Below, piece by piece: positions 1-10,660 of a stretch of DNA of 64,000 nt. Numbering within the stretch: the stretch's first letter is position 1; every line of letters starts with the position of its first letter. Made by a program: the position numbers and the translations under genes. Origin of the DNA: Lacticaseibacillus thailandensis DSM 22698 = JCM 13996 (GTDB lineage Bacteria; Bacillota; Bacilli; Lactobacillales; Lactobacillaceae); assembly GCF_001312865.1 (NCBI RefSeq), contig NZ_BBER01000002.1, positions 248,001 through 312,000 on the forward strand, written 5' to 3'. The notes beneath the pieces were generated by a model, which ran no database searches, was not told the DNA's origin, and worked only from the letters and a program-made list of their open reading frames with translations.

Positions 1-2
1 CC

Positions 3-395
3 GTTAAGAACGGCATTTTCCCGATGGGCGACAAGGACGACTCGTACGCACAGTATTTCGTCGGGCAAAGTTACTTGGCGTCACTGGTCGCTGATCCGGA
101 CGTGAACGTGGGCGTCGGCAACGTCACCTTTGAGCCTGGTTGCCGCAATAACTGGCACATTCACCACAATGGCTACCAACTGTTACTCGTTACGGGTGGC
201 GAAGGCTGGTACCAAGAAGCCGGCAAGCCGGCGCGGAAATTACACCCGGGCGACGTGGTGATCACGCACGATGGGGTCAAGCACTGGCACGGTGCCACTA
301 AGGATAGCTGGTTCAGTCACATTGCCATCACGGCGGGCACGCCGGAGTGGTTGGAACCAGTCAGCGATGCGGAATACGCAGCATTGGAGGACTAA
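3..395 (+). CDS. Cupin-domain protein, 5' end outside window
   Basis: Single-domain cupin of a small lactobacillar redox or decarboxylase cluster; the substrate is unknown. The reading frame is open to the window edge (VKNGIFPMGDKDD), so the true start lies upstream and the ATG at 24 is internal. The first cupin motif is seen in NWHIHHNGYQ with clustered histidines, followed by PGDVV and the second-motif histidines in VKHWHGA. Together these give a metal-binding beta-barrel. The next gene begins 4 bases after the stop and encodes a carboxymuconolactone decarboxylase-like protein; the two families often sit together in lactobacilli. The family call is firm, the function is not. Confidence 0.85.
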   Translation, partial: VKNGIFPMGDKDDSYAQYFVGQSYLASLVADPDVNVGVGNVTFEPGCRNNWHIHHNGYQLLLVTGGEGWYQEAGKPARKLHPGDVVITHDGVKHWHGATKDSWFSHIAITAGTPEWLEPVSDAEYAALED

Positions 396-399
396 CGTC

Positions 400-728
400 A
401 TGGCTAAAAAAAACAAACTGCTGGACGCGACCAGTTGGGCGACTTTGCACCCCAGTTCGCGGCTTTGAATGATGACGTACTGTTTGGCGAAGTGTGGGCC
501 AAAGAGGACGAGTTGTCTGCGCGGGACCGGAGCCTCATCACGTGTGCAGCGTTGATGGCCCAGGGATTGTTCCCACAGCTGGAGGCCCACATGCGGATCG
601 CCAAGCAAAACGGGGTTACCCGCAAAGAAATGGTCGCGCTGATCACCCACCTGTCCTTCTACGCCGGCTGGCCAAAGGCGTGGTCCACATTCGGATTGGC
701 CAAGGACATCTTTGGTGAGGACCAGTAA
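400..728 (+). CDS. Carboxymuconolactone decarboxylase-like (AhpD fold) protein, frameshifted
   Basis: The main body reads LGDFAPQFAALNDDVLFGEV, then EDELSARDRSLIT, an ALITHLSFYAGWPKAW segment and a GLAKDIF end, as in small CMD-family proteins that form helical oligomers. The ATG at 400 opens MAKKNK and then runs into a stop at 466-468. Adding one A to the A8 run at 406-413 joins MAKKKQTAGRDQLGDF to the rest, about 110 residues, the normal family length. I therefore read the break as a one-base deletion in a homopolymer. It is coupled to the preceding cupin gene. The reaction is unknown; most family members are of unproven function. Confidence 0.8.
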
Positions 729-767
729 CGGTTCCCTCCTGAGTCGCACACGGGAGGTGGCTACCGC

Positions 768-1287
768 ATGACAACATTGGCGTATTTTTCCCGTGCGGGG
801 ATGGACGTTGTTGCTGGGCAACCGCAGCGACTAGCGGTCGGGCATACGGCACGGTTGGCTGACGACATTGCGACGACCCTGGGGCTGCCAGCACAGGCTA
901 TCGTGCCACAGCAGCCCTATCCGGACGATTACCAGGCCACGATCGACCGCACGCGGCGGGAGTACGAGCAACGGTCATGGCCAGATGTCTTGACCCCGGC
1001 ACCATTGCAAGGTGACGTGTTGCTACTTGGATTTCCGATTTGGTGGGGGGGACTTACCCCGCCCCGTGGCGTCGTGGCTACGGCAGGTGTACCAACCGCA
1101 CATGACGATCCTGCCGTTTTGCACGCACGCTGGTAGTCGTTTTGGCACCAGCCTCACGACCATTCGGCGTTTGTGCCCCATGGCGGTGGTCGCAATGGGC
1201 CTCCCGGTGCGCGGGGACCGCGTCGACCAGGCCGGCTGTGCGGTGACGCACTGGCTCAGAGAGGCTGATCTGACTAGCGGCCGGTAA
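768..1287 (+). CDS. Flavodoxin-like protein, frameshifted
   Basis: Flavodoxin-fold protein expected to bind FMN and act in cytoplasmic electron transfer. It begins MTTLAYFSRAGM, with SRAG placed at the phosphate-binding loop. After LLLGFPIWWG the frame breaks at the G7 run (1045-1051). With six G the protein continues GDLPRPVASWL and ends ADLTSGR at 1287, about 172 residues, the usual size for this family. WWGDLPRPV matches the flavin-loop signature of stand-alone flavodoxins. It lies 39 bases downstream of the CMD gene, probably in the same operon, with an SD (GGGAGGTGG) ahead of the ATG. A terminator follows. Confidence 0.8.
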
Positions 1288-1306
1288 TACACAGACTAAA
1301 TAAGTT

Positions 1307-1351
1307 AAAGTTGTCACTACGCTACAAGGGAGCATAGTAGCAACTTTTTTT
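1307..1351 (+). terminator. Rho-independent terminator after flavodoxin
   Basis: The arm AAAGTTG at 1307 pairs with CAACTTT at 1341, with further imperfect pairing inside, and is followed by a run of seven T. It ends the cupin-CMD-flavodoxin operon. Confidence 0.7.
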
Positions 1352-1506
1352 GTGGACACCAATAGTTGCACACGCACCACGTGCAGGATCATGCTACTGC
1401 TGGTGCCAGGCTGGGCATAAGATTGGCCCACAGTCTCGTCAAATGTAGTTAGGGCAACCAAACGTACTCCCCAGCCTGTTAAAATAAAGGCAAGGGGGTG
1501 AACGGT

Positions 1507-2278
1507 GTGAATCCCAACTGGCAACACTCCGCCGTGGCTGTCCGGCGGGTCCACCTATTCTTTAGTGTCCTGGTCTTGGTGACCATGGTGCGGCAGTTTT
1601 TCCTGGGTAACTTTGAGGGTATCCTGATGTGTCTGTTGACACTAGGGCTATTTGCTGTGCCCACGTTAATTCGCCGGCACACGCAGATCGATCTGCCCAT
1701 CTTGCTGGAAGTGTTGGTGTTACTGTTCATCTTTGCAGCCGAGATTTTGGGTGAGATTCATAATTTTTACGGGACCTTCCCTTATTGGGACGTCATGTTG
1801 CACGTGATTAACGGCTTTCTGGCGGCGGCCATTGGCTTGTCGTTGGTGGAGATCCTCAACCAAAAGGACCTGTTTCATTCTGAGCTATCACCGCTGCTGC
1901 TGGTGTTGCTGGCCTTCACGTTTTCAATGACCATCGGGGTGCTCTGGGAGTTTTTTTGAATTCACCATGGACCGCTGGTTCAACCTCGATATGCAAAAAG
2001 ATGTGGTGGTGCACACCCTGCGGTCGGTGCTACTCAACCCCACGGGCGCTAACCGTCCGGTCACGTTGCACCATATTACGGGGATGACCGTCACGGCGGG
2101 GGGCAAAGTTGTGCGGCTGCCGGTACATGGCTACCTTGATTTAGGGTTGGTCGACACCATGAAGGATTTGATGGTGAACTTTATCGGGGCGGTCGTGTTC
2201 TCGATCTTTGGCTGGCTGTACCTGCACAACCGTTACAAGTGGCGGTTTGCCGGGCAATTTATCCCACGGCGGCGGTAA
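1507..2278 (+). CDS. Multi-pass membrane protein, WEFFEF/YjdF-type (DUF2238-like), frameshifted
   Basis: Integral membrane protein of unknown function with about six hydrophobic segments, the last near the C-terminus (FIGAVVFSIFGWLYLHNRY) followed by a basic tail. Mid-protein it has WDVMLHVINGFL and the GVLWEFFEF block typical of the family. The frame breaks exactly there: the T7 run at 1951-1957 gives a stop, while six T read WEFFEFTMDRWFNLDMQKD straight into the second half. The GTG at 1507 is preferred because the SD AAGGGGGTG lies six bases before it. Another GTG at 1498 overlaps that SD. Confidence 0.72.
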
Positions 2279-2292
2279 CGTGAACGATAATT

Positions 2293-2330
2293 ATGCCCCC
2301 AGCGTGCTAGTGCAGCACTGGGGGCATTTA
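2293..2330. terminator. Bidirectional terminator between convergent genes
   Basis: TGCCCCCA pairs with TGGGGGCA, with inner GTGCT/AGCAC pairs. It sits between the convergent stops of the membrane protein and the MFS exporter. Confidence 0.7.
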
Positions 2331-2333
2331 GTA

Positions 2334-3763
2334 TTACTGTACGCGGTGGTGGGGCAAGGTTAACAACCGGTGGTAGAGGTACCAGTTGATCAGGCCGAGT
2401 GCCACCAGCATGGTGAAGGCCCAGCGGCTCCCGGCGGCTACGTTAGCGGCGTGGCTCACGTGTGAGTGGTGCACCATACCCATCATGAGGGCTAACACCG
2501 TCGTCCCGATGGCGCCAAAAACCTGCTGGCCGGTGTTGTAGAGAGCGTTAGCGTCGTTCTGAACGGCTTTGTCCATTTGTTTCAGCCCGTACGCCACGGT
2601 ATTACTAAAGGCCATCGAGCGGCCGATGGCAAAAATCATGTAGGTGATGGTGACTCCCAGCACGCCCATGTGGCTGCCGCCAATTGCCAGTGCGGCGAGT
2701 GCCAGCGTGAAGAGGGCGTCACCCGTATAGAGGGGTGCCTTGCCACCGAGGTGGTCTAGCATCCACCCGTAGACGGGTTGCCCAAGACCGTTGAAGAGGC
2801 TACCGGGTAGTAGCACCAGCCCACCAATTAGGGATGTAGCACCAAACACCTCCTGGACGTAGTTGGGCACGAGAAAGTTGATGCCAACGTTGGCAAACTG
2901 CAGGAAGATGTAGGGCAAGAAACTATACAAAAACGCCGGGTCGCGGAAAACCTGGAGTTCAAAGAGGGCGCGCGTGGGGTGACGGGATAGGCGGACGAAC
3001 AGGAGCAACCCGACGATGGTAATCAGCAGTAGTATGGCAAAACTCAGCCATCCCCCGTTTCCGAGTTGGTTCAGACCGACAATCAGACTGATCACTGCGA
3101 TGGCCAGGACGGTGAAGCGGGTCCAGTCAAAAGCGTAGTGCTGAGTGGGCGCGTATTGCTTGATGCGGCCCTGCCCCAAAAGCAACAGGACGACGGCCAA
3201 CGGCAGGGTGGTCCAGAAAATCATCCGCCAACTGGCAAAGGCCACGACGGCACCACCGAACGTGGGACCCAACGCCGGGGCAATCAGGATAATGACGTTA
3301 GCCAGACCAATGTAGGTGCCCAGTTTGGGCCGCGGTACGACGTCGAGGATGATGTTGACCATTAACGGCGTACACAGGCCCACACACCCTGCTTGAATTA
3401 AGCGACCGATAAGCAAGACGGGGTAGATGGTGGCTGTGGCACATAGTAGGTCACCGGTGATGAAAAGCAACGCGGAGGTAACAAAGAGTTGGCGGTTAGT
3501 AAACCGGCGCTTCATATACGCGGAGGTGAGCATGACCAGCGCGGCCATGAGCAAGTACCCGGCGGTGACCCACTGGACGGTACTGAGGCTGACTTGAAAC
3601 TGGCGTTCCAACGTGGGGAAGGTGACGTTCATGGACGTTTCCGTGAGCACCCCCATGAACGACATCAGGGCAACGATGGTCACCACCAACATGGGTTGGT
3701 GGTAGATTTTTGGTTGTTAGTGGCGGTTGACAAGTGTTTCAATCCTTTCATGGTGCATGGCAT
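2334..3763 (-). CDS. MFS multidrug-type exporter (DHA2/EmrB-like), N-terminal frameshift
   Basis: Proton-driven efflux permease of the major facilitator family with at least 12 hydrophobic segments. The open frame from 3692 starts MLVVTIVALMSFMGVLTETS with no SD. Upstream in another frame lies MPCTMKGLKHLSTATNNQK, behind GGAAA and a TATAAT box. Adding one base to the T5 run at 3707-3711 joins the two parts as QKIYHQPMLVV. I therefore start the gene at 3763 (alternative 3751) with moderate confidence in the N-terminus. LIGRLIQAGCVGLCTPLMVN and ALGPTFGG are typical DHA2 loops. The substrate is unknown. Confidence 0.78.
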
Positions 3764-4229
3764 ATTATTTCCATTATAATGCAAGTCACGCCGGGATGAA
3801 CCGGACCCAGCAGCCAGGGCGTTACTGGGCGCGTGGTGTAGTTGATGATCATCACGGGCAGTCAGCGCCAGGTGGGACGGATAGTAATGACGGCAAATTG
3901 TTATTTTAAAATGGTAATGAGCCGCACTTGCAGACTGGACCCTGGCAATGCTCGCTGGCCCCGTAATATGCACATTGAGCCGCATTGACTGGCTAACGGG
4001 GTGTAACCACACCATGTGCGTACATATATTTCTGAAATTATTGTGTTTTTTTTCTTGGCTTATCCCAAAGAAAAAAATATTTATCAGTTATTTTTGATTT
4101 GTTATATAATAGTTACAATTGTAGCGTGGCACTTACATATTGGGATAATTTTGTAGTGGTTAGGTTTGATGTTTAAGTTACCGTTGCGCTGGATTGGAGA
4201 GCAGACCGCGCAATTATTGGGGGCAATAC
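3764..4229. other. Intergenic region with divergent promoters
   Basis: No coding sequence is visible. It holds the likely MFS promoter (minus-strand TATAAT at 3773-3778), then an AT-rich tract at 4030-4120 with the promoter annotated separately for the EAL gene. The A/T richness stands out from the GC-rich surroundings. Confidence 0.6.
4081..4110 (+). promoter_or_regulatory. Candidate sigma-A promoter for the EAL gene
   Basis: TTATCA (4081-4086), an 18-base spacer, then a perfect TATAAT (4105-4110), 120 bases upstream of the EAL start in an AT-rich tract. Confidence 0.5.
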
Positions 4230-4896
4230 ATGACGGATTTTGATCAGGTTGAGCACACTTTTTTTTGTTCAGCCAATTGTAGATATCGATACCGGTAGTA
4301 CTTTGCGGTACGAGTTGTTGCTACGGGAGCGGTGCGCAGCCGGGTGGCGGTTGCCGTCCTCGTTTGGTCTGTCGTTTAGTGACGTGCGCCGGCTAATGTG
4401 GCAAGCACTGGCGTCACTGGAGTTGAAACGGCTTACGCTTAACGTGACCGTGGCGCAATTTGTCGATGCCCGGTTTATTGATCAACTGGTTACGCTCAGG
4501 GAGAATACGCCCTTGTTGGATTGTCTGCATGTCGAGTTGGCTGCTTTACCAGACATCGCGGCGATGCAGCGTACGGCACGGGTCCTGAATAGTGTGGGCA
4601 TCCGGGTCACGGTTGATGATGTTGGGGCCGCTAACCTGACGGAGGACGTCGAGGACTTCTTTCCGTACCTACATGACATTAAGTACGCAATGCAAAACGT
4701 ACGGGTGCCGGGCAACCACGCGGACGTGGAAGCTCAAGTCGGTTACTGGAAGCGGTTGGCCGATGAATATGGGTTGGGGTTCACGTTGACCGGGATTGAG
4801 AGCCATGCGGACGTTGATGTGGCCAATCAGTTGGGAATTACTACCGGTCAGGGTTTCTACTACGGGCGGCCAGTACTACCGGGACGGATGTTTTAA
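4230..4896 (+). CDS. Stand-alone EAL-domain protein, probable c-di-GMP phosphodiesterase, frameshifted
   Basis: Cytoplasmic EAL protein expected to hydrolyse c-di-GMP to pGpG. The ATG at 4230 (SD GGGGG) reads MTDFDQVEHTFF; the T8 run at 4259-4266 then breaks the frame, and seven T give FFVQPIVDIDTG. The expected EAL-family active-site residues are present: Glu in YELLLR (ExLxR), Asn in LTLNVT, Glu in HVELAAL, Asp-Asp in VTVDDVG, Lys in DIKYA, Glu in TGIES and Gln in GQGFYYGRP. It has no membrane or GGDEF part and is about 222 residues long. It is the only EAL domain in the window that keeps the full set, so it is the likely hydrolase for the neighbouring cyclases. Activity is inferred. Confidence 0.82.
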
Positions 4897-5159
4897 AACA
4901 GTATCAGTGGGCGTGGTGTCGCGACAGAATGGTTGTCGTTATGGTCACGTTTTTTTTGTTGCTCGCTGCAAGCAGCATTACCGGAATGTTACCGATTGAT
5001 TATCGGCGATTATTGTTTTCATTTGGTGGTATCATGAGTCTGATTTATAACATATTACATCGATGCAAGTTACATTGATGCAAGCAGCAATAAGCACGGG
5101 TGTACTGGGTATGGGGATACCGGCTTTTCAAAGTACGCAAGTGCTTGGGGAGTGGGCTT

Positions 5160-7034
5160 ATGAATATGGATATGGCGACGGGGTTACCGGCCAGTGGGGC
5201 ACCCCTAAATTTTTGGCTATGGCTAGCACAGCTTTTTATTACCACGGTCTTTGCGACTGGTTTTATCACCTATTACCAACAGGGGTGGCACAACGCCCAC
5301 GAAAAGTATGGGCAGCGGCCCGTCGTGAGTTGGATGATTCGGCTCACCATGTTGGTGGGCGCCATTGTCTTGGGGATTGCGTTACATATGATCGGCTGGC
5401 GCGTTTTTGCTAACACCACGGGATTGATGTTTCATAATTTGGGCCTATTTACGCTAACGTTTACGTTACTAGTAGAAGGCGAAGCGCTCTGGGAATACCT
5501 CGTGCAACTGGTCGCGGTGCTGTTCGTTTGGAATATGCACCACATGGGTTATTACAGCGACCCCAAGTACACCATCTCGCTGGTGATCTTGGCTATCCTA
5601 GCGGTGATCATTTGGTTGCACAAAAATGATATTCGTTACTACGTGGTGCGCAACGTCGGTTTGTTCACCGTCATCGGGTTAGATTTTTGGACGTTGCTAC
5701 CACGACATTCGGCGGGCTTAACGATGACGCCTTTAATTGCCTTTCAGGGTTTTTCTATGTACCTAGCATGATTATCGCCACCGCGTTTTACCTACGGGCA
5801 GACCACCTAGCCGAAGTGCGCAACGAAGAAAATGACCAGACAGCGCACTTTGATAGCCTCACGAACGCCAAGAGTTACGCCACGTTCGAAGAAGAGGTGA
5901 CGGCCGCGTTTAACCGTGCCCGTCAGCAGGGCCAGCCACTGACGATGGCCGCACTCGACATCGATTACTTCAAGCAGATCAATGATCACTACGGTCACCT
6001 GGGCGGGGATGACGTCCTCGTGGGCATCGCCCAGCAACTTAGTGCTGTCCTGGCCCGTCATGGGAACAGGGCTGCGTTGTACCGTACCGGAGGCGAGGAA
6101 TTTAACGTGGTGTTGCCAGCAATGGACGTTAAAGCCGCGCAACCCATCGTCGAGGACTGCTGGCGTTCGGTGCGCCAGGGCCACTTTCATGCTGGGGACA
6201 ACATTGTGCGGTTGACCATTTCCATGGGTGTAGTGGACATGGTGGACGCCGACCGCAACATTGAGGACCTCTACCGTCGGGCCGATGAGGTTTATACCAG
6301 AGTAAGCACCACGGGCGTAATACCATTACGGTGAACGGTCGCACGGTGGCCGGTGATCCGGAACGGCGGCCGATTGCGATTCGAACCATCTTGACCCAGC
6401 GCGTATATGATACCCAAAGTCAGCCGATTGTCGCGACACACGACGAGGTGATTTTGGCGACCTACGCGCAGCCGTACGATCGGTGGGACTTTCCGGATGA
6501 CGTGGACCTGCCGCTGTCGGTGCAGCTGGATTACGTGCAGCGGCTATTGGCGGCGGAGTGTTGTGGCCGCGTCATTATGAACCTGACCCAGAAGCAGTTT
6601 TTGGACGTGCAAACGCCAGCGTACCTGGCACGCTTTCAGGCTCACCACCCCGCCCTCAAAAGGTTGGTGTTGGAACTAGGTAATTTACCCTCTGCTGCAC
6701 AAATTGCGGCGCGGACGCGGGCATTTCACGAGTACGGCTTGCGGATTCAGTTGGAGGACCTGGCCCCCTTTGGCGAGGATAAGCTGATCCGGGCGGTCCT
6801 GCCGGTGGTGGACGGGTTAAAGTTCAACGTCGAGCGGGTGCGGGCCGCGGTGGAAGCCGGCCAGGTTAAGCTGCAAGTGGATGACTTTAGGCAGACCATG
6901 GCCCGGTATAACGTGGTGGTGGTTGTGAACGGAATTAAAACAGTCATGATGCTGATTACGCCCGGCAGGTATTGGGTGCGCGGTATGTTGAAGGGTATTA
7001 CTACGACCGGCCGCAATTGCCCCGGTTTGCCTGA
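5160..7034 (+). CDS. Membrane GGDEF-EAL protein (active-looking cyclase, degenerate EAL), three frameshifts
   Basis: Reconstructed protein of about 624 residues: six or seven membrane segments, a GGDEF domain, then an EAL domain. The GGDEF half has FDSLTNAKS, LDIDYFKQIND and RTGGEEF, so c-di-GMP synthesis is likely. There is no RxxD inhibitory site before the signature. The EAL half lacks the ExLxR Glu (TYAQPY), has Glu-Asp for Asp-Asp and EGYYYDRP for QG, so it is probably a binding or regulatory module. Breaks: T5 at 5750-5754 (six T needed), CC at 6297-6298 (three needed to read YTQSKHHGRNT) and A4 at 6937-6940 (one more base needed). The last frame ends DRPQLPRFA at 7034. The ATG at 5160 follows GGGGAG. 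Confidence 0.75.
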
Positions 7035-7137
7035 TCGGTCGGGATGATGCTCACGCTGGTTTATAGCGCTAGATTATGCCATGATAGTAGGTGAAGAGGT
7101 AGACAACTGAGCAAGGACAATAGGAGGGTATCTTATT

Positions 7138-7851
7138 ATGGTAGAACTTTGGCTAACCCGTCACGGTGAGACTGAGTACAACGTGAGTGGTGTGGTGCAG
7201 GGTGTGGTTAATTCCAACCTGACTAAGCGTGGTGTGGCTGATGCTCAAGCGTTAGGGCGTGGCTTTGCAGCTGCTGGGGTGAACTTTGATGCCGCGTATT
7301 CTAGTGACTTGCAACGGGCGGCGGACACCGCCCAGCTAGCTTTAGCGGCGGCACACATTGACCTGCCGGTGACCCAGATGGCAGGGCTCCGGGAGCAAAA
7401 TTTTGGTCTGTTTGATGGTCAGCCGGAGTCACAGCGACAGGGCGCACTCGCGGACATGTTGCGGGAGGCCGGGGTGCCGAACGTGGAGCGGCTCAACATG
7501 AAGCAGCTCGTCGATTTGGTGCGCATTCTGGACGTCCATCGTGGTGGCGGCGACGCCGAGAACAGCCACATGAGCCTGAAGCGGTTCAACCAAGCAATGA
7601 CGACAATCAGCGAAACGGCGGTGGCTCAACACCAGGATAACGTGTTCGTGGTCGCCCACGGCGCGATTATCTGGTTGTGGCTCAACTCGTTGGGGATGCC
7701 GGATACGGCCGATTTCATCAGGAACGTGGCGGTATCCAAAATTGTTTACGGCCAAGGTCGCTTCACCCTGCTCGGCTATAACGACCGGCGTTACGTGGAA
7801 AATGGGGGTGGCACGCGCGACGTGCCCGCCCAGGAGTTCAAACTCGAATAG
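7138..7851 (+). CDS. Histidine phosphatase (phosphoglycerate mutase superfamily), copy 1
   Basis: Cytoplasmic phosphatase of branch 1 of the histidine phosphatase superfamily, 237 residues, intact. The catalytic RHGETEYN motif is at residues 8-15, with the conserved arginine in SSDLQRAADTA, the acid region in GLREQNFGLFDG and the second histidine in FVVAHGAIIWLW. The substrate cannot be told from sequence; many lactobacillar paralogues are annotated as phosphoglycerate mutases but lack evidence for that. The SD AGGAGGG precedes the ATG. A closely similar but interrupted copy lies at 15919-16620. Both copies sit next to GGDEF genes. Confidence 0.88.
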   Translation: MVELWLTRHGETEYNVSGVVQGVVNSNLTKRGVADAQALGRGFAAAGVNFDAAYSSDLQRAADTAQLALAAAHIDLPVTQMAGLREQNFGLFDGQPESQRQGALADMLREAGVPNVERLNMKQLVDLVRILDVHRGGGDAENSHMSLKRFNQAMTTISETAVAQHQDNVFVVAHGAIIWLWLNSLGMPDTADFIRNVAVSKIVYGQGRFTLLGYNDRRYVENGGGTRDVPAQEFKLE

Positions 7852-7862
7852 ATAATAGGGAA

Positions 7863-7901
7863 GGGGGTGCCACTAGTTAGCTGGTGGCACCCCCTGTTTT
7901 T
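7863..7901 (+). terminator. Rho-independent terminator
   Basis: A perfect 11-bp stem (GGGGGTGCCAC with GTGGCACCCCC) is followed by GTTTTT, directly after histidine phosphatase copy 1. Confidence 0.9.
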
Positions 7902-8098
7902 ATCTAGGGCTGGTTGATGAACATGACATTTGTGCGTCTTGCGGTTAAGTCAGGGTAATGCGTGTTACAATCAGTCCGTAAGTATTGACGGAATAATTAA
8001 CCGTTATCATTTAAGCAGATGGTGAGGTAACTAGCGTGTGGGGACGCGGTGCACCATTGGCGCTGGTTGCGGTTGGTTCAAGGGGAGTTGAGGCGAGC

Positions 8099-9269
8099 AT
8101 GAATACCGGTATGTTCCGTATGGCGGGCGCGTTTATTGTGGTGCTGCTGACCAACGTCACGGTGTTGTTGGGTATTATTGCCTCAGTGTACTGGGTGGAT
8201 CTGCAGACGCATCCGTCCTGGGTGGCGCGTTGGCGACCGCAGATTAAAGTTGCATTAGGGGCCGTCTTTTTAGCGTACCTTTACACCGAGTCGTGGATCA
8301 ACAACAACATGGGTCCACAGGTTTACGGCTATCATTGGGCTACATGAACATGTTAGCGGTGACCATCTTTTTGGTGGTCACGGGCAGTCGCCGCTGGTGG
8401 CAGTTGGTGGGTGTTGACGCCATCGTTTGTTTGTACGCGTGGGCGCGGACGGTCCATAATGGGCCGGCTGTGTGGATTAGTTTGCTCCTGGTATTGGCCT
8501 GTACGACGGTGGATTATTTATGGCGTGACTGGACCAGACAATCACGGTTCGTTCAGTACGGTTTGCTACTATTAACTGGGGCCGCCGCCGTTATGCTAAA
8601 TCATGCCATGTTGGTGAACGAATCGTTTACGGTGGTGCCGGGCTTTTGGCTGCGACAGTGGCTCGGACTGCTTATCCTAGGGGTCGTGGCCCTCGAGTAC
8701 TCAACAACGCTCATCAACGCCCTTGAGAATACCCGTGAACTTGCGCGGAATGCACGCGTGGACGGGTTGACCCAACTGAACAACTTTAACACGTTCAACG
8801 AGGCCCTAGTGCAACACTTTACCGAGTATGAGGAACACAAGCAGGGCTACTCGGTCTTTGAACTGGACGTGGACTGGTTTAAGCGCATTAATGACACCTA
8901 CGGACACTTGGCGGGCAACCGCGTACTTGCAACCGTCGCGCGCGGTTTAAGTAACTGTACCGCGGGGGCACCGTGGCCCGCCAAGGCGTACCGTTTGGGC
9001 GGTGAAGAGTTTGGTGTAATCATGGACGTGGCGTTGAATCCACACCAAGCCGCCGCCGCCGCGGAACACTTTAAGCACCGGGTGGAAGCCATGCGGTTTA
9101 ATAGTGTTGACCCCCAACTTAAGATTACGGTATCCATTGGGCAGGCGAATGTGCACGACAGTCACTATAGCTTTAACGACGCTACAAGCAGGCGGACCGC
9201 AACCTCTACCGGGCCAAGCAAAGTGGACGTGACCGCATCGTGATTGAGGACCCAGAATTGGTCAAATAG
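8099..9269 (+). CDS. Membrane diguanylate cyclase (GGDEF), two frameshifts
   Basis: Reconstructed protein of about 390 residues: six or so membrane segments, then a GGDEF domain with VDGLTQLNNFN, LDVDWFKRINDTYGHL and the active-site signature LGGEEF. No RxxD product-inhibition site is seen. The frame breaks at GGG 8337-8339, where one more G reads YGYHWGYMNML, and at about 9182, where one more C gives DAYKQADRNLYRAKQSGRDR, the usual GGDEF C-terminus, ending PELVK at 9269. The ATG at 8099 follows GGAGTTGAGG; a GTG at 8036 with its own SD is an alternative start. It converges on asnA. Confidence 0.78.
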
Positions 9270-9274
9270 CATAG

Positions 9275-9317
9275 AACAAGGCGGGGACAGTCGTAACGTG
9301 GCTGTCCCCGCCTTGTT
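9275..9317. terminator. Long inverted repeat between convergent genes
   Basis: A perfect 16-bp stem (9275-9290 with 9302-9317; arm AACAAGGCGGGGACAG) lies between the stops of the GGDEF gene and asnA. It lacks a long T tract on either side, so it may act as a weak bidirectional terminator. Confidence 0.6.
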
Positions 9318-9325
9318 GGCTCAAG

Positions 9326-10333
9326 TTAAAGAATCTGAATGTTTGCCGCCGCACACTGGTCGAGCATCTCCTGCGGCCAGACGCTCGCCTGGACTTCACC
9401 GACGTGGGCCTTACCCAGCAGTAACATGCACACGCGGGATTGGCCAATGCCGCCACCAATCGTGTACGGTAATTCGCCGGCCAGGAGTTGCTGGTGGAAT
9501 GGGAACCGTAGCCGGTCTTCCGCGTGGGCAGCTTTGAGTTGCCGCCGAAGCGCGTCTTCGTCAACGCGAATACCCATGCTGGAGATCTCCAGAGCGTGCT
9601 GCAACGGTTCGTACCAGAACAGGATGTCACCGTTGAGTTGCCAGTCATCGTAGTCGGGGGCACGGCCGTCGTGGCGCTTGCCGCTCTTGAGTGGGCCGCC
9701 GATCTGCATCAGGAAGACACACCCCAATTCCTTGGTGATGGCATCCTCGCGTTCCTTCGGCGTCTTGTCGGGCCACCGGTCTTCCAGTTCCTGTGTGGTG
9801 ACGAAGTGGATGGCGTCGGGTAAGTGGTACACTGCCTGCGGATACTTGTACCAAACTTCGTGTTCCATGTGCTTCAGGACCTTGAAAATTTGGCGTACGG
9901 TAGCCTTCAGGGTATCCAGGTTCCGTTCGTCTTTGGCGATGACTTTTTCCCAGTCCCACTGGTCAACGTAGATGGAGTGGATGTTGTCCAGATCTTCGTC
10001 CTTGCGAATGGCGTTCATGTTGGTGTACAACCCCTCGTGCATACCAAAGCCGTAGCGTTTCAGCGCGGCGCGTTTCCACTTGGCGAGGGAGTGCACCACC
10101 TCAATATCCTGGTCGGGCATGTCCTTCATGCTAAAGTGAACGGGTGTTTCCACGCCGTTAAGGTTGTCGTTAAGGCCCGTGGATTGTTCAACAAACATGG
10201 GCGCGGACATCCGGGATAGGTTCATCGCGGCACCGAACTCGTCCTGGAAAGTTTCACGAATATAACGAATGGCCGCCTCAGTCTCCTTCACGGACAGCTT
10301 CGGGTTGTAATCAGTAGGAATAATCAAATGCAT
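9326..10333 (-). CDS. asnA: Aspartate-ammonia ligase
   Basis: Ammonia-dependent asparagine synthetase: L-aspartate + NH3 + ATP to asparagine + AMP + PPi, in the cytoplasm. The protein is 335 residues, close to the E. coli AsnA length, and begins [19 protein letters not shown]. Conserved blocks include RMSAPMFVE, the long central [33 protein letters not shown]-like and [14 protein letters not shown] near the C-terminus. The fold is related to class II aminoacyl-tRNA synthetases. The SD AAAGGAGC precedes the ATG. It is monocistronic and controlled by an asparagine T-box immediately upstream, so expression should rise when tRNA-Asn is uncharged. Intact. Confidence 0.97.
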   Translation of the reverse strand: MHLIIPTDYNPKLSVKETEAAIRYIRETFQDEFGAAMNLSRMSAPMFVEQSTGLNDNLNGVETPVHFSMKDMPDQDIEVVHSLAKWKRAALKRYGFGMHEGLYTNMNAIRKDEDLDNIHSIYVDQWDWEKVIAKDERNLDTLKATVRQIFKVLKHMEHEVWYKYPQAVYHLPDAIHFVTTQELEDRWPDKTPKEREDAITKELGCVFLMQIGGPLKSGKRHDGRAPDYDDWQLNGDILFWYEPLQHALEISSMGIRVDEDALRRQLKAAHAEDRLRFPFHQQLLAGELPYTIGGGIGQSRVCMLLLGKAHVGEVQASVWPQEMLDQCAAANIQIL

Positions 10334-10384
10334 GGGCGCAGCTCCTTTGCTAAATCCAATTGTGACATTCAACGCGGGACCAAA

Positions 10385-10655
10385 GAAAAAAAACCTCTTT
10401 CGTCCCAAATCATGGGACGGAAAAGGTTTCCGCGGTACCACCCAAGTTGTTTATTTCAAATAAACCACCTCATAGAGTACTAACATACTCCGCCGGCCAT
10501 AACGTCCCGGTGACGACTAAGCCTACTCAGGCAGTGCCCTTTGGGTTAGCAACTAAGAAAGTGTTGTTCGGATTCTGTCCATCCCGATTGAGTTTCCACT
10601 AGCCTCAATTCACTGGCGGGGGCGCTAAAATCTTACTGGTCTTTCCTCTGTTTTT
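10385..10655 (-). promoter_or_regulatory. T-box riboswitch (Asn specifier) upstream of asnA
   Basis: On the minus strand the leader carries the T-box bulge sequence GGGTGGTACCGCGG (about 10431-10444), with upstream stems. A terminator hairpin of CCTTTTCCGTCCC pairing with GGGACGAAAGAGG runs into T8 (10387-10430). In the stem I specifier loop the sequence CCGAACAACAC presents AAC codons (10563-10568), matching asparagine and the downstream gene. Uncharged tRNA-Asn would pair with the specifier and the T-box bulge and stabilise the antiterminator. Confidence 0.93.
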
Positions 10656-10660
10656 AATTT

